Shown here: positions 44,215 through 52,940 of the stretch, piece by piece
Layout: every line of letters starts with the position of its first letter
Numbering within the stretch: position 1 is the stretch's first letter
NCBI RefSeq assembly: GCF_019457515.1
Contig: NZ_CP080421.1
Coordinates: forward strand, 3,596,001 to 3,660,000
Source: Shewanella mesophila
Lineage (GTDB): Bacteria; Pseudomonadota; Gammaproteobacteria; Enterobacterales; Shewanellaceae
Direction of reading: 5' to 3'
Length of the DNA: 64,000 bases
Translations under genes and position numbers: made by a program
The notes under the pieces: generated by a model
What the model was told of the DNA's origin: nothing
Databases searched by the model: none
Seen by the model: the letters and a program-made list of their open reading frames with translations, nothing else

Positions 44215-45101
44215 ACGCCACACTCCCACTTCAGCGCTAACCCCTCTGTCAGCAAGTTAATTGCCTCGACGGTGTTCTTGCGAGTGATCTGGGGAAGTCG
44301 TGTATATCGAGCAGTGGTATTAAGGCTGTTATGGCCGAGCAGGCTTTGAACAGAGCGCAGATCTAGCCCTTGTTCTAGCAGGTGTGTAGCATAACTATGG
44401 CGTAGATTATGCGGGCTGATGGATTTATGAATGTTGCACTCAGCAATGACGCGTTTTAGCGCTTTTTGGATCCCACCTTTGTCTATCAATGAGTCAGACT
44501 TGTTATCTTTACCGGGAAACAGGTAGCGGGGATGGCGATGGGTTTTCCAGTAATAACGCAGTGCTAGTAAAGTACGTTTAGGCAACGGAACCAACCTATC
44601 TTTACCGCCTTTAGCGTTACGAATATGCACCTGCATTAACTGTGAATCGATATCCCCCACCTGCAGTGAAATACCTTCGCCAAGCCTAAGCCCCATGCTG
44701 TAGAGCACCAAAAAGAACACCTGATAACGCAGTTGATGAGTGAGGCTAATGACGATAGCGACTTCAGCAGGGGTTAGAATATCGGGCAAACGTTTTACCG
44801 GTGGCGGCTTGACGATGTTGAGCCACTGCCACTCCTGATTGAGAACATGACGGTAAAAAAACTGCAGGCCGTTACGGTCAAGTTTAATAGTGCTCCATGA
44901 GTGTGATGCGATTAAATCGGCAAAGTAGCGCTTCAAATCATCAGTAGATAGGTTATCGGGGCAACAATCAAAGTAGTTCGCAATACGCCTGACTGCACGA
45001 CTATAAGCGCCGATGGTTGCGGGTCGCTTGCCTTGTAGGGTTAAGTTGGTAAGATGTTGTTCATAAAGAAAATCAAAGCGTTGTTGTTCGGATGTGTTCA
45101 T
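44211..45101 (-). CDS. Tyrosine recombinase of the IS91-like element
   Basis: 296 residues: SAM-like N-terminal domain (1-95) and catalytic domain with R in MGLRLGEGISL, HNLRHSYATHLLEQ (His-x-x-Arg), LLGHNSLNTTARYTR (His and nucleophile Tyr). It lacks the extra patch typical of integron integrases, so it is not IntI; phage-integrase-like partners are known in some IS91 elements. Translationally coupled to the transposase. Confidence 0.88.
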   Translation of the reverse strand: MNTSEQQRFDFLYEQHLTNLTLQGKRPATIGAYSRAVRRIANYFDCCPDNLSTDDLKRYFADLIASHSWSTIKLDRNGLQFFYRHVLNQEWQWLNIVKPPPVKRLPDILTPAEVAIVISLTHQLRYQVFFLVLYSMGLRLGEGISLQVGDIDSQLMQVHIRNAKGGKDRLVPLPKRTLLALRYYWKTHRHPRYLFPGKDNKSDSLIDKGGIQKALKRVIAECNIHKSISPHNLRHSYATHLLEQGLDLRSVQSLLGHNSLNTTARYTRLPQITRKNTVEAINLLTEGLALKWECGV

Positions 45102-45318
45102 GACAATACTCCTAGGTTAGCGCTCCAAATGGAACGCCTCTAGAAAGTATTTAGGATGGAAAAGCAAAGAGGCTTGTTATCTCTTCTGCCGCGTAGCGGC
45201 TTCGTTCAACAAGCAAATTAACAGGACAAAAAACAGTTGATTTTGCTCCTGCATCGCTATTTTAACCAACTATTTTTTGCCCATTATTTGGGCATCATGT
45301 GGCTAGGAGGCCTAACTC

Positions 45319-45606
45319 ATGAAGATTAAGATCAGGAGAAGTTCTTCTCATTCATACGGTATTTTTCGGAAAATGAAAGTCGTATTGGACGGCAAAGTAA
45401 TTGGACATTTAAAAAGAGGAACCGAATTAGAGTTTGAATATTCTGAGGGTAGCGAAATTTTCGTAAAAATTGATTGGTGCCGAAGTCCTAAATTAAAATT
45501 ATCAGTAGAAAATACATCATTGCTCTGTGGTACTGAAAATTTTTTCAAGGCACTTTTATTTACATTTATATGGCCTGTGAATGTTTTCAAACTAGAGTGC
45601 GGTTAA
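45319..45606 (+). CDS. Cassette gene: hypothetical protein
   Basis: 95 residues; KIKIRRSSSHSYGIFRKMKV then VLDGKVIGHLKRGTELEFEY, a beta-rich domain, with a hydrophobic segment KALLFTFIWPVNVF near the end. Family not recognised. Preceded by TAGGAGG and followed seven bases after its stop by an attC. Likely a cassette gene; 45215-45318 holds its leader only. Confidence 0.6.
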   Translation: MKIKIRRSSSHSYGIFRKMKVVLDGKVIGHLKRGTELEFEYSEGSEIFVKIDWCRSPKLKLSVENTSLLCGTENFFKALLFTFIWPVNVFKLECG

Positions 45607-45612
45607 TTCGCC

Positions 45613-45676
45613 ACATAACAAGGGTTATCAAGTCGGACTCGTAGCAGCTTGCTCGCCGCTTAAAACGGCGTTAAGA
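45613..45676 (+). other. Integron attC site (64 bp)
   Basis: ACATAAC (45613-45619) opens and GTTAAGA (45670-45676) closes the site; CGCCGC...GCGGCG-type complementarity (CCGCTTAAAACGGCG) sits near the right core. The next small ORF starts 11 bases after. Core boxes are each one base off consensus, so confidence is a little lower. Confidence 0.7.
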
Positions 45677-45687
45677 ATCAATCAAGC

Positions 45688-45971
45688 ATGAGTAATCTAA
45701 GGCGAAAATTAGAGCTAAAAATTGATCCTGAGCAAGGCTTGGTTTTAGACCTAGATGATTGGAACATCGAGATTACATCGAGGATGTCTTGGCTGAACAT
45801 TTTGATATCGATTATGAATATCTTGTCGAAGATGAAAAATCAGGCAGATACACTTTGTATTTCTGTGACTCTGCCAAAGAAATTGATATTCAAAATGCCA
45901 TAGAAATATTACTCTTAAACTCACATAGTAGAGCAAAAGTCCTAACGCAGAAATGTCCAGAAATGAGTTAA
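45688..45971 (+). pseudogene. Cassette gene with a frameshift
   Basis: Frame one reads MSNLRRKLELKIDPEQGLVL then DLDDW; the sense continues one base out of phase from about 45757 as EHRDYIEDVLAEHFDIDYEY, LVEDEKSGRYTLYFCDSAKE then IDIQNAIEILLLN and a stop at 45971. Restoring one G in TGGAAC would join them. So this is an about 94-residue cassette protein broken by a single-base deletion, or a sequencing error. Family not recognised. Confidence 0.55.
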
Positions 45972-46002
45972 CTTGTGATTGCCCAAGAGGTACCAGTAAG
46001 GT

Positions 46003-46156
46003 CAAATCGAAGAGATAGAAAACTCGGTGTGAACACAGTTGTGACCTTCCGAGGCATGGACGCCGAGGTAGAGCTCACATGGAAGTGCTCGTAGCGCGTC
46101 ACAAATGTGTTTGCACATGAGGCCTGCTGCAAGCGATTCAAAACAATGAAGGTTAA
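46003..46156 (-). repeat. Modular hairpin repeat, copy 5 (inverted)
   Basis: Reverse orientation: AAATCGAAGAGATAGAAAA at the left is the complement of the right end of copies 1-4, and CAATGAAGGTTAACG the complement of their start. The closing stem GTGTGAACACA (46027-46037) pairs with TGTGTTTGCAC (46106-46116) over 11 positions with two G-T pairs, with a different stem sequence from the other copies. Inner hairpins GGC-ATGGAC-GCC and CAC-ATGGAA-GTG. Confidence 0.7.
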
Positions 46157-46291
46157 CGCTACCATCAGCCATACCAAAAACCAATTCAGCCAAATGTTAT
46201 AAGCCAAAAATGCCAACACCTTCATTCGAAGGTAAATCCACTTTTGTCCAAAAGTGATTTGATTTTAACTTACCTAATGCTCCAATACAGC

Positions 46292-46450
46292 TAAATCGAA
46301 GAGATGAAAAGTCGGGTGTAGATACGCTGGTAAGCTTCCGTGACAGGGAAGTCACCGCAGAGTCTACAGGGATGTACTTGCGGCGTCTCACTAGCGTATC
46401 TGCACATATGGCCTGCCGCAGGCAATTAATAACAGTAACGGCTACCGCTA
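46292..46450 (-). repeat. Modular hairpin repeat, copy 6 (inverted)
   Basis: TAAATCGAAGAGATGAAAA matches copy 5. The closing stem GTGTAGATACGCT (46316-46328) pairs with AGCGTATCTGCAC (46393-46405) over all 13 positions with one G-T pair. Inner hairpins GTGAC-AGGGAA-GTCAC (46340-46355) and TACA-GGGA-TGTA (46365-46376). Between copies 5 and 6 there is a short non-coding stretch with TTCATTCGAAGG. Confidence 0.75.
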
Positions 46451-46502
46451 AAACAAGGGTAATGAATTTCAATTAATCACAAAGAAGGTCACCCTTTAAC
46501 GC

Positions 46503-46535
46503 AAAAAAGGGCTTAGATTTTCATCTAAGCCCTTT
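46503..46535 (-). terminator. Intrinsic terminator of the S46 peptidase gene
   Basis: AAAGGGCTTAGAT (46506-46518) pairs with ATCTAAGCCCTTT (46523-46535); on the minus strand it ends in TTTTTT. Lies about 60 bases after the peptidase stop codon. Confidence 0.9.
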
Positions 46536-46594
46536 CAATAACTGGCGCCTGTTACTCCATAAAGTAACTAAAGCGCCCTCACTAATCGCTAAAA

Positions 46595-48751
46595 TTAATG
46601 AACAATCTCCATTTCTGCCAACAGGTTATCGGCATGATCCAGATACTTCATCACCCATAGCATGTAACGGCTGTCGACCTGAATAGAGCGGTTGGTGTCG
46701 GTATCGTAACCCCAATCACCAATGATGCTCTCATACACACCGTCGAACAGTAGACCGACTAGCTCGGCGCGGCCGTTTAGTGTTGGCGAACCAGAGTTAC
46801 CGCCCGTTGTATCTAAGGTCGATAGGAAGTTAACAGGCACAGAGTCAATTGATTTCACGTAGAAATCGCCGTACTGCTTCTGCTTAATTAACTCAAGCTG
46901 CTTCTTAGGTGCATCGAATGGATCTGCGCCAGTATCTTTAGCCAAAATCCCCTCAAGGCGGGTAAATGGCACAGCCTGCAAGCCATCTTGTGGTGAGTAA
47001 CCTTTCACATGACCCACAGTCACACGCAGGCTTGAGTTAGCATCGGCATAAACAGGCTTACCTAGCTCTTTGTTGTAAGCGATGATGGCATCCATATACT
47101 GAGGACGCACCTTCATTAACTTACCGGCTAACTCTTTCTCTTGCTTCTCTTGGGCCATATCTGTGTCGTACATGGCTACCGCAAACTTAATGAACGGATC
47201 GTTAGAGGCTTTAAAGTCACTGACCGATTTGTCCATCCAAGCGAGACGGGTTTCTTTATTACCAAGTTTGGTTTTAGCATACATCTTGTCTAAGGTTTTG
47301 CTCAGCTTAGCGGCATCGAACTTCTTACCCAGACCAAATGCTTTATCGAGTGCAGGGATACGCTCATCGGCTGGCAATGCGGCGTAACGCGTTAGTAGAT
47401 CGAGCACAACCGCTTTATCAACACTTGGCGCATAACGTCTATCGATACGCTCCATACCAGACTTAAAGCGCGTCATATCACGCTCTTGATAACCTGGCTC
47501 ACGCGCCATATCATCAAGCTGCTTTTCATTGGCTAAACGATATAGATTTCGTGCTGTAGGCAACATGGTGGTGTAACCCAGATAGCCTAAGATAATGTCG
47601 CGCGCTTGGTGATCTTGGCTCTCTTTGATCAGCTTATCGAGCTCAGCCATGGTCTTGCCGTATTTAGCCTGACGCGCGCTGTCTTTGTTGATCCAAGCCG
47701 TTAGCTCTGCTTCACGCCCTTTACGGTCATCAAGCATGGTCGACTTGCCATAGAACTCGATCATCGAGGTGAAGTTTTTGGCATAGTTAGCCAAGCCAGC
47801 AATCAGGCTCTCATACTTGATACGCTCGTCGCTGCCTTCTGGGGCGGTTTCTTTAATGATCTCAATAAAGCGTTCGCGCAGCATCTTACCTTCTGGGTAA
47901 GCCCACTCGAACTGGTTTTCGACTTCATTGGCGGTGCGGTAACGGTTAGTGCGACCAGGATAGCCAGCCACCATCACGAAATCACCGTCACTCACGCCTT
48001 TGGCCGAGACTTTAAGGAAGCTCTTTGGCTCGTAAGGCACGTTGTCTTGGCTAAAGTCGGCAGGCTTGCCATTTTTCGCCACATAACCACGATAGAAAGA
48101 GAAGTCACCGGTGTGACGTGGCCACATCCAGTTGTCGATATCGCCGCCATATTTACCCACGCTCGCCGCTGGATTATACACCAAGCGCACATCGCGGATC
48201 TCAAGCTGTTTAACCAAGTAGTATTCTAAGCCGCCATGAAAGCTATATACCTGACAGCGATAGCCATCTTCCGCTTCACACTCTGCAACCAGCGCTTTCT
48301 CTTTGGCTTCAATGCCTTGGTAGAAATCGTTACCGACTTTCTCTGCTTGTCCCGCTTTAACCTTGTCGGTCACATTGGTGACGGCTTCGGTGACATAGAT
48401 ACGAGATCCAGGTGTGGCAGGCAGTTCGTCAGCATAAGATTTTGCTAAGAAGCCATCTTGCAGTAAGTTTTTCTCCGGCGTTGAGTTGTATTGAATAGAG
48501 CCATAAGCACAGTGATGGTTAGTCACAACCAGCCCTTTAGGTGACACGAATGATGCGGTACACCCACCGAGACTGATGACAGCATTCATAGGGAATTCAG
48601 TTAATTTTGAGATAGATTTAGCATCAATCTCTAATCCTTTTGCTTTTAGCTCATCCGCCATTGCGGGTAACTGATAGGGCTGCCACATTCCTTCATCAGC
48701 TTGTGCGGCAAAAGAGGCCACCAGCGCTGCTGTTATTATCAATTTTTTCAT
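46595..48751 (-). CDS. S46 family dipeptidyl-peptidase, DPP7-like
   Basis: 718 residues with a signal peptide (KKLIITAALVASFAAQA). S46 serine peptidases release dipeptides from the N-terminus of peptides in the periplasm. TNHHCAYGSIQ carries the catalytic His (about 80) and TTGGNSGSP the catalytic Ser653. Eighteen residues after that Ser, where DPP11 enzymes have Arg (Asp/Glu specificity) and DPP7 has Gly, there is Gly671, which suggests DPP7-like preference for hydrophobic penultimate residues. Terminator follows; monocistronic. Confidence 0.92.
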   Translation of the reverse strand: MKKLIITAALVASFAAQADEGMWQPYQLPAMADELKAKGLEIDAKSISKLTEFPMNAVISLGGCTASFVSPKGLVVTNHHCAYGSIQYNSTPEKNLLQDGFLAKSYADELPATPGSRIYVTEAVTNVTDKVKAGQAEKVGNDFYQGIEAKEKALVAECEAEDGYRCQVYSFHGGLEYYLVKQLEIRDVRLVYNPAASVGKYGGDIDNWMWPRHTGDFSFYRGYVAKNGKPADFSQDNVPYEPKSFLKVSAKGVSDGDFVMVAGYPGRTNRYRTANEVENQFEWAYPEGKMLRERFIEIIKETAPEGSDERIKYESLIAGLANYAKNFTSMIEFYGKSTMLDDRKGREAELTAWINKDSARQAKYGKTMAELDKLIKESQDHQARDIILGYLGYTTMLPTARNLYRLANEKQLDDMAREPGYQERDMTRFKSGMERIDRRYAPSVDKAVVLDLLTRYAALPADERIPALDKAFGLGKKFDAAKLSKTLDKMYAKTKLGNKETRLAWMDKSVSDFKASNDPFIKFAVAMYDTDMAQEKQEKELAGKLMKVRPQYMDAIIAYNKELGKPVYADANSSLRVTVGHVKGYSPQDGLQAVPFTRLEGILAKDTGADPFDAPKKQLELIKQKQYGDFYVKSIDSVPVNFLSTLDTTGGNSGSPTLNGRAELVGLLFDGVYESIIGDWGYDTDTNRSIQVDSRYMLWVMKYLDHADNLLAEMEIVH

Positions 48752-48823
48752 TTTGCTAAGTCCGTTTTGTTATCGTTATTTCATCGATATCATGATGATT
48801 GTTAAACCCTAAATTTCAAACAT

Positions 48824-48851
48824 AAAAAAAGCCGGGCTAATGCCCGACTTT
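48824..48851 (-). terminator. Intrinsic terminator of the permease gene
   Basis: AAAGCCGGGC (48828-48837) pairs with GCCCGACTTT (48842-48851, one mismatch), loop TAAT; on the minus strand it runs into a T7 tract, downstream of the permease stop. Confidence 0.85.
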
Positions 48852-48924
48852 ATCACAATTTTTAACAACTCACACAGCGACAACCCTGCCTAAAACAGGG
48901 ATAGAGTTGTAACCAACTGTGTCA

Positions 48925-50124
48925 TTACAAGGCGACCCAAAGCTGGGCAGCAATAATAACTAATCCTAGCGCCGCTGATGCCATTAGCGCTGGCTTTCCA
49001 CCACACACTTGGTAACCACCAAGATCTTGTTTACGCTGACTAAGTGCCATAGCGATCGGCAAGAAAATAATCATCACCACTAATGGAATAGCCGCAAACC
49101 CTAGCACCTGAATAAAACCATCGGGGTAATAAAGCGCGCACAATAACGGCGGTACAAAGGTCACTAGCCAAGTTATGATACGGCCACCAACATCGTCTTT
49201 AGCACGAGTCAGCTCAGCAATATAGTCAAACAGACTCATGGTTACCCCAAGGAAGGAAGTGATCAACGCCAAGTTAGCAAACAGGTCAATACACTGCTGC
49301 AAAATAGCCGAATGAGCGATACCTTGAAGCGCCGAAACCAATTTAGGCAATGAGCCTTCAAACCCATAAACCGTCGCGCCACCCACCGTACCTAAGGTCA
49401 CCATTAGCCACAGGATGTAACAGACTAATGGAATCGTCGAGCCAATAATCAACACCTTACGCAGTGACATAGCATCACCATCCAAGTAGCGCACAATCGT
49501 CGCAATACACACATGGAAACCGAATGAGGTAAAGACCACAGGAATTGCCGCTAGCCACAGGTTACCTAGTTCACCTTTTGATACGATCTCACTCGCCGAT
49601 TCACGCAAGATATAGCTAGGGCTCACTTCAGGTAGCAAAAACAACACCACGACGATAAAGAGCGCAACCATGGCGGTAAACAGCACCCGAGAAACTTTGT
49701 CGATCCAAGAGACACCAACGGCGATAAAACCACCGAAGACCACAGTAAAAAGCAGCACCGCGAACTCATGGTCCATGGTAATACCCAGAGGCTCAAAACG
49801 AGATTTTAATAGCGAAGAACCGCCCATCAGGTACACCATAGTCAAGGCGAACAACAGGCTTAAGAAGGAACCACCTTGGAGTAACTGGCCTACTTTACCT
49901 AATGTTTTACCTGTAATGGCGTGCACGTTTAAACCAACGCCTGCACGCAGGTTGATTTCTAACATTAACAAAGAGGTATAAATGGATATGGCCCAAATGG
50001 ATACCAATAGAAGTAACGCGGGAATCGTGCCTAATGAAGCGGTTGCCAGCGGCAGTGCCAACATTCCGCCACCAATTGCAGTACCAGCGACTATGGCAAT
50101 AGAGCCAAGCATTTTTAAGTTCAC
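48925..50124 (-). CDS. tyrP: Aromatic amino-acid permease (TyrP/Mtr family)
   Basis: 399 residues, 11 membrane helices. The HAAAP-family opening GSIAIVAGTAIGGGMLALPL is clear, as is IPVVFTSFGFHVCIATIVRY in helix 6. Members import tyrosine or tryptophan with protons through the inner membrane. Length and motifs match E. coli TyrP (403), but tryptophan specificity is not excluded. No TyrR box was found in the upstream 450 bases. Confidence 0.85.
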   Translation of the reverse strand: MNLKMLGSIAIVAGTAIGGGMLALPLATASLGTIPALLLLVSIWAISIYTSLLMLEINLRAGVGLNVHAITGKTLGKVGQLLQGGSFLSLLFALTMVYLMGGSSLLKSRFEPLGITMDHEFAVLLFTVVFGGFIAVGVSWIDKVSRVLFTAMVALFIVVVLFLLPEVSPSYILRESASEIVSKGELGNLWLAAIPVVFTSFGFHVCIATIVRYLDGDAMSLRKVLIIGSTIPLVCYILWLMVTLGTVGGATVYGFEGSLPKLVSALQGIAHSAILQQCIDLFANLALITSFLGVTMSLFDYIAELTRAKDDVGGRIITWLVTFVPPLLCALYYPDGFIQVLGFAAIPLVVMIIFLPIAMALSQRKQDLGGYQVCGGKPALMASAALGLVIIAAQLWVAL

Positions 50125-50574
50125 AAAATTGTCCTGTCTTTAATTATTATCTATTTGGGAAGGTCAGATTTAGAACGGCTGCAAAGGCGGGAATTAGTAA
50201 AAAAACAAACTAAGTGCTAGCCTCCTAACCGAACTTTTGCATCTCTGCCTAAGTACGAGTTGGGTTGGCCTCAACAGCTTAGCTAACATAGTGTACCGAT
50301 ACTCTAGCTAAGCCCTTGAGGCTGCATAAATCGGTAACAATATCGATAGGTTTGTTTCATCACTACCTTACTCTGTAAATTTGACTGCTTGGCACATTAA
50401 CAGAGGCAAACGCAGTGCACAAGGCATCTATCGCAATCCAAGCCAAGATTGTGCAATCGAGCAACAATGCAGAAATAACGGCACTACAGACAGCTTGATT
50501 ACCGAACACTTTTCACTACTGATTTAATAATCTAGGATCTTGCCATAGCCGATCTTATCAGTATAATTGCGCCA

Positions 50575-50758
50575 CTGCTTTAGGGGAGTAGCTAACGAGT
50601 CTCTATTTGAGTCGCGAGTGAGTATCAACACACTTGGCCATATGCCATGGTACTCACAGCAAAATGAAGGGCTGTAAACGCCGCCACTTTTGCCTGGCAA
50701 GACCTAAGCACAGTAACCGCTCAAATTAGGGGGGCGGCGGACTGTGCTTGGATTTTTT
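50575..50758 (+). promoter_or_regulatory. yybP-ykoY manganese riboswitch with terminator
   Basis: TTTAGGGGAGTAGCTAACGA (50580-50599), TATCAACACACTTGGCC (about 50623-50639) and GCCTGGCAAGACC (about 50692-50704) match the conserved parts of the yybP-ykoY aptamer, which binds Mn2+. An expression platform follows: CCTAAGCACAGT (50703-50714) pairs with ACTGTGCTTGG (50741-50751) and runs into TTTTTT. Mn2+ binding would disrupt the terminator and turn on the UPF0016 exporter gene just downstream. The stretch 50125-50574 holds nothing else recognised. Confidence 0.88.
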
Positions 50759-50776
50759 GCCCCCTAAGGAACCATC

Positions 50777-51331
50777 ATGGAAGCTTTACTCGCATCAACT
50801 TTCACCGTTGCCATTGCCGAAATCGGCGATAAAACTCAACTGTTAGCGCTTATTCTTGCCGCCCGTTTTAAAAATAAAACCGCCATTATTTTGGGTATCT
50901 TGCTATCAACATTAGCCAACCACTTTGCTGCTGCCTGGTTTGGGCAATGGGCCATCAATTGGCTAAGTCCAGCGCTGGCCACCTATTCAGTCGCCTTCTC
51001 CTTTTTTGCCATTGCCTTATGGGTATTAGTGCCAGATAAGGTCGATAGTGAAGAGAGTCGTTTTTATAAGATGGGTCCTTTAATCGCCACCTTTATTCTG
51101 TTCTTTCTGGCTGAAATGGGCGATAAAACCCAAATAGCTACAGTAGTACTGTCGGCCAAATATGATGCTCTCGGTTTAGTCGTCATAGGCACCACCTTAG
51201 GCATGATGATCGCCAACGTACCAGTGGTGATCGCTGGACACTTCAGCGCCGATAAATTGCCAATGAAGTGGATCCATCGCGGTTGTGCCGTCTTGTTTGC
51301 GCTATTAGGGGTGGCGACGCTATTGGTCTAG
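50777..51331 (+). CDS. mneA: UPF0016/GDT1 manganese exporter MneA
   Basis: 184 residues, six membrane helices, and the duplicated signature EIGDKTQLLAL (helix 1) and EMGDKTQIATV (helix 4) whose acidic residues bind the ion. The UPF0016 protein MneA of Vibrio exports Mn2+. The Mn2+ riboswitch directly upstream supports the same role here. Confidence 0.92.
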   Translation: MEALLASTFTVAIAEIGDKTQLLALILAARFKNKTAIILGILLSTLANHFAAAWFGQWAINWLSPALATYSVAFSFFAIALWVLVPDKVDSEESRFYKMGPLIATFILFFLAEMGDKTQIATVVLSAKYDALGLVVIGTTLGMMIANVPVVIAGHFSADKLPMKWIHRGCAVLFALLGVATLLV

Positions 51332-51381
51332 GAGCTGGGAGTTACGAGCTAAAGGCCTGAAGCGAGAAGAATACCAAGCAA

Positions 51382-51408
51382 AAAACCAATGGCTTAGCCA
51401 TTGGTTTT
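51382..51408. terminator. Bidirectional terminator
   Basis: AAAACCAATGGC (51382-51393) pairs with GCCATTGGTTTT (51397-51408), loop TTA, between the convergent mneA and catalase genes. Confidence 0.88.
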
Positions 51409-51422
51409 CATTCACTTGTCGC

Positions 51423-52889
51423 TTATAACCCGAGAGCTTGTTTAACTCGCTGACCATAATCACTGTCGGCGTTGGTAAAGTGTGTCACCATGCGTTGCTG
51501 AACATCTAGCGTCGCTTGGCTCAATGACCCAGATATAGTGGCCACCAGACGTACTTTCTCCTCTTCTGAGAATATCCGGTATAGATTTCCCGCTTGAGTA
51601 AAATCGTCTTGATCATAACGGCTGTAACGCGCCGCTTCGCCCTCAATTCGTAGTGGTGGCTCAGCAAACTGAGTCGGTTCCACTAACGCTGCAGCCGTAC
51701 TATTTGGACCGTAGTTTGCGCTAGCGTCGGCGCCAGTCTGACTGCCACTAAATGGACACAGAGTACCAGCCATTGCACCGCCACGTTGATGGTGGTTAGC
51801 TTGCGTAGCATGCGGGCAGTTAACAGGTAACTGGTTATAGTTAGCACCAATACGATAACGCTGGGCATCGGCATAGGCAAATAATCGCGCTTGCAGCATC
51901 TTATCTGGTGATGCGCCCACACCTGGCACTAAGTTACTCGGCGCTAGCGCCACTTGCTCCACTTCGGCAAAATAGTTTTGCGGCAGACGATTAAGCTCCA
52001 GCTCACCCACTTCAATTAACGGGTAATCGCTATGCGGCCAAACCTTAGTCAAGTCAAACGGGTTGATATGATAATGGTTGGCGTCAGCTTCTGGCATGAT
52101 CTGCACATTGACCGTCCAGCGAGGGAAATTACCATCATTAATCGCAGCGACCATGTCGCGTTGCGACGAGTCCGGGTCAATCCCTTTCAAAATATCGGCT
52201 TGCTCACCCGTCAAGTTGACCACGCCTTGTTGTGATTTAAAGTGGAACTTGACCCAAAAACGCTCACCCTTGGCATTCCAGAAAGAGAAAGTATGCGAAC
52301 CATATCCATGCATTTGACGATAGTTAGCGGGAATACCGCGATCTGACATTAATATGGTGACTTGATGCATGGCTTCAGGGTTTAGCGACCAAAAGTCCCA
52401 CATTGCCTGTGGATCTTTTAAGTTGGTTTGTGGATTACGCTTTTGAGTGTGAATAAAATCGGGAAACTTGATACCGTCACGCAAAAAGAAGGTTGGCGTA
52501 TTATTCCCCACAATATCGTGATTACCGCGAGCCGTGTAAAAACGCAGTCCGAAACCACGCGGATCACGCTCCGCATCGGCAGAGCCCATCTCACCGCCTA
52601 CGGTGGAGAAACGAATGAAGGTCTCTGTTTGTTTACCAACGCCATTAAAGTGATCCGCTATGGTGAAATCACTTAGATCTTTAGTTAAGGTGAAGGTGCC
52701 ATATACACCAGTACCTTTGGCATGAACGATACGCTCAGGAATACGCTCACGGTTAAAATGCGCTAGCTTCTCAATTAAGTGCCAATCTTGAAGTAGCAGT
52801 GGACCACGCTCGCCAACCGAGAGTGAGTTTTGATCATCGGCAATAGGGGCGCCGCTTTGGCTGGTTAAAGTATTGTTCGTCTGAGTCAT
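51423..52889 (-). CDS. katB: Clade III haem catalase
   Basis: 488 residues, small-subunit catalase size. IPERIVHAKGTGVYGTFTLT (catalytic His), VGNNTPTFFLRD (catalytic Asn) and RLFAYADAQRYRIGANYNQL (haem-ligand Tyr) are intact. Degrades hydrogen peroxide in the cytoplasm. ATG 52889 is preferred to 52904 because GGAGATAAACATA lies in front of it. The neighbourhood (exeM a few kb away) resembles that of the main catalase of S. oneidensis. Confidence 0.93.
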   Translation of the reverse strand: MTQTNNTLTSQSGAPIADDQNSLSVGERGPLLLQDWHLIEKLAHFNRERIPERIVHAKGTGVYGTFTLTKDLSDFTIADHFNGVGKQTETFIRFSTVGGEMGSADAERDPRGFGLRFYTARGNHDIVGNNTPTFFLRDGIKFPDFIHTQKRNPQTNLKDPQAMWDFWSLNPEAMHQVTILMSDRGIPANYRQMHGYGSHTFSFWNAKGERFWVKFHFKSQQGVVNLTGEQADILKGIDPDSSQRDMVAAINDGNFPRWTVNVQIMPEADANHYHINPFDLTKVWPHSDYPLIEVGELELNRLPQNYFAEVEQVALAPSNLVPGVGASPDKMLQARLFAYADAQRYRIGANYNQLPVNCPHATQANHHQRGGAMAGTLCPFSGSQTGADASANYGPNSTAAALVEPTQFAEPPLRIEGEAARYSRYDQDDFTQAGNLYRIFSEEEKVRLVATISGSLSQATLDVQQRMVTHFTNADSDYGQRVKQALGL

Positions 52890-52940
52890 TATGTTTATCT
52901 CCAAAGTTCAAATTTGTCTGCGCTAAATAGGTTTATTCAA

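Larger units (their letters stand above)
42921..45214 (-). mobile_element. IS91-like element with tyrosine recombinase
   Basis: Contains a Y2/HUH transposase and an overlapping tyrosine recombinase gene on the minus strand. The end downstream of the transposase reads (minus strand) ATCAATCGGG then CTTG, matching the known IS91 preference for CAAG/GAAC at the target; this places the left end at 42921. The right end is near 45172-45214, where GCTTGTT pairs with AACAAGC around a GCCGC-GTA-GCGGC hairpin. No target duplication expected for IS91. Boundaries are estimates. Confidence 0.65.

Noticed and set aside
44211..45101. Tyrosine recombinase as integron integrase IntI
   Set aside because: It lacks the IntI-specific extra patch, is translationally coupled to an IS91 transposase and sits inside that element, so it belongs to the IS91-like element.
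45935..45985. Further attC after the frameshifted cassette (TCCTAAC ... GTTAACT)
   Set aside because: Core boxes are off consensus and no internal stem could be drawn.
35271..46450. CRISPR array from the repeated sequences
   Set aside because: Repeats are few, far apart, in both orientations and much longer than CRISPR repeats; no cas genes.
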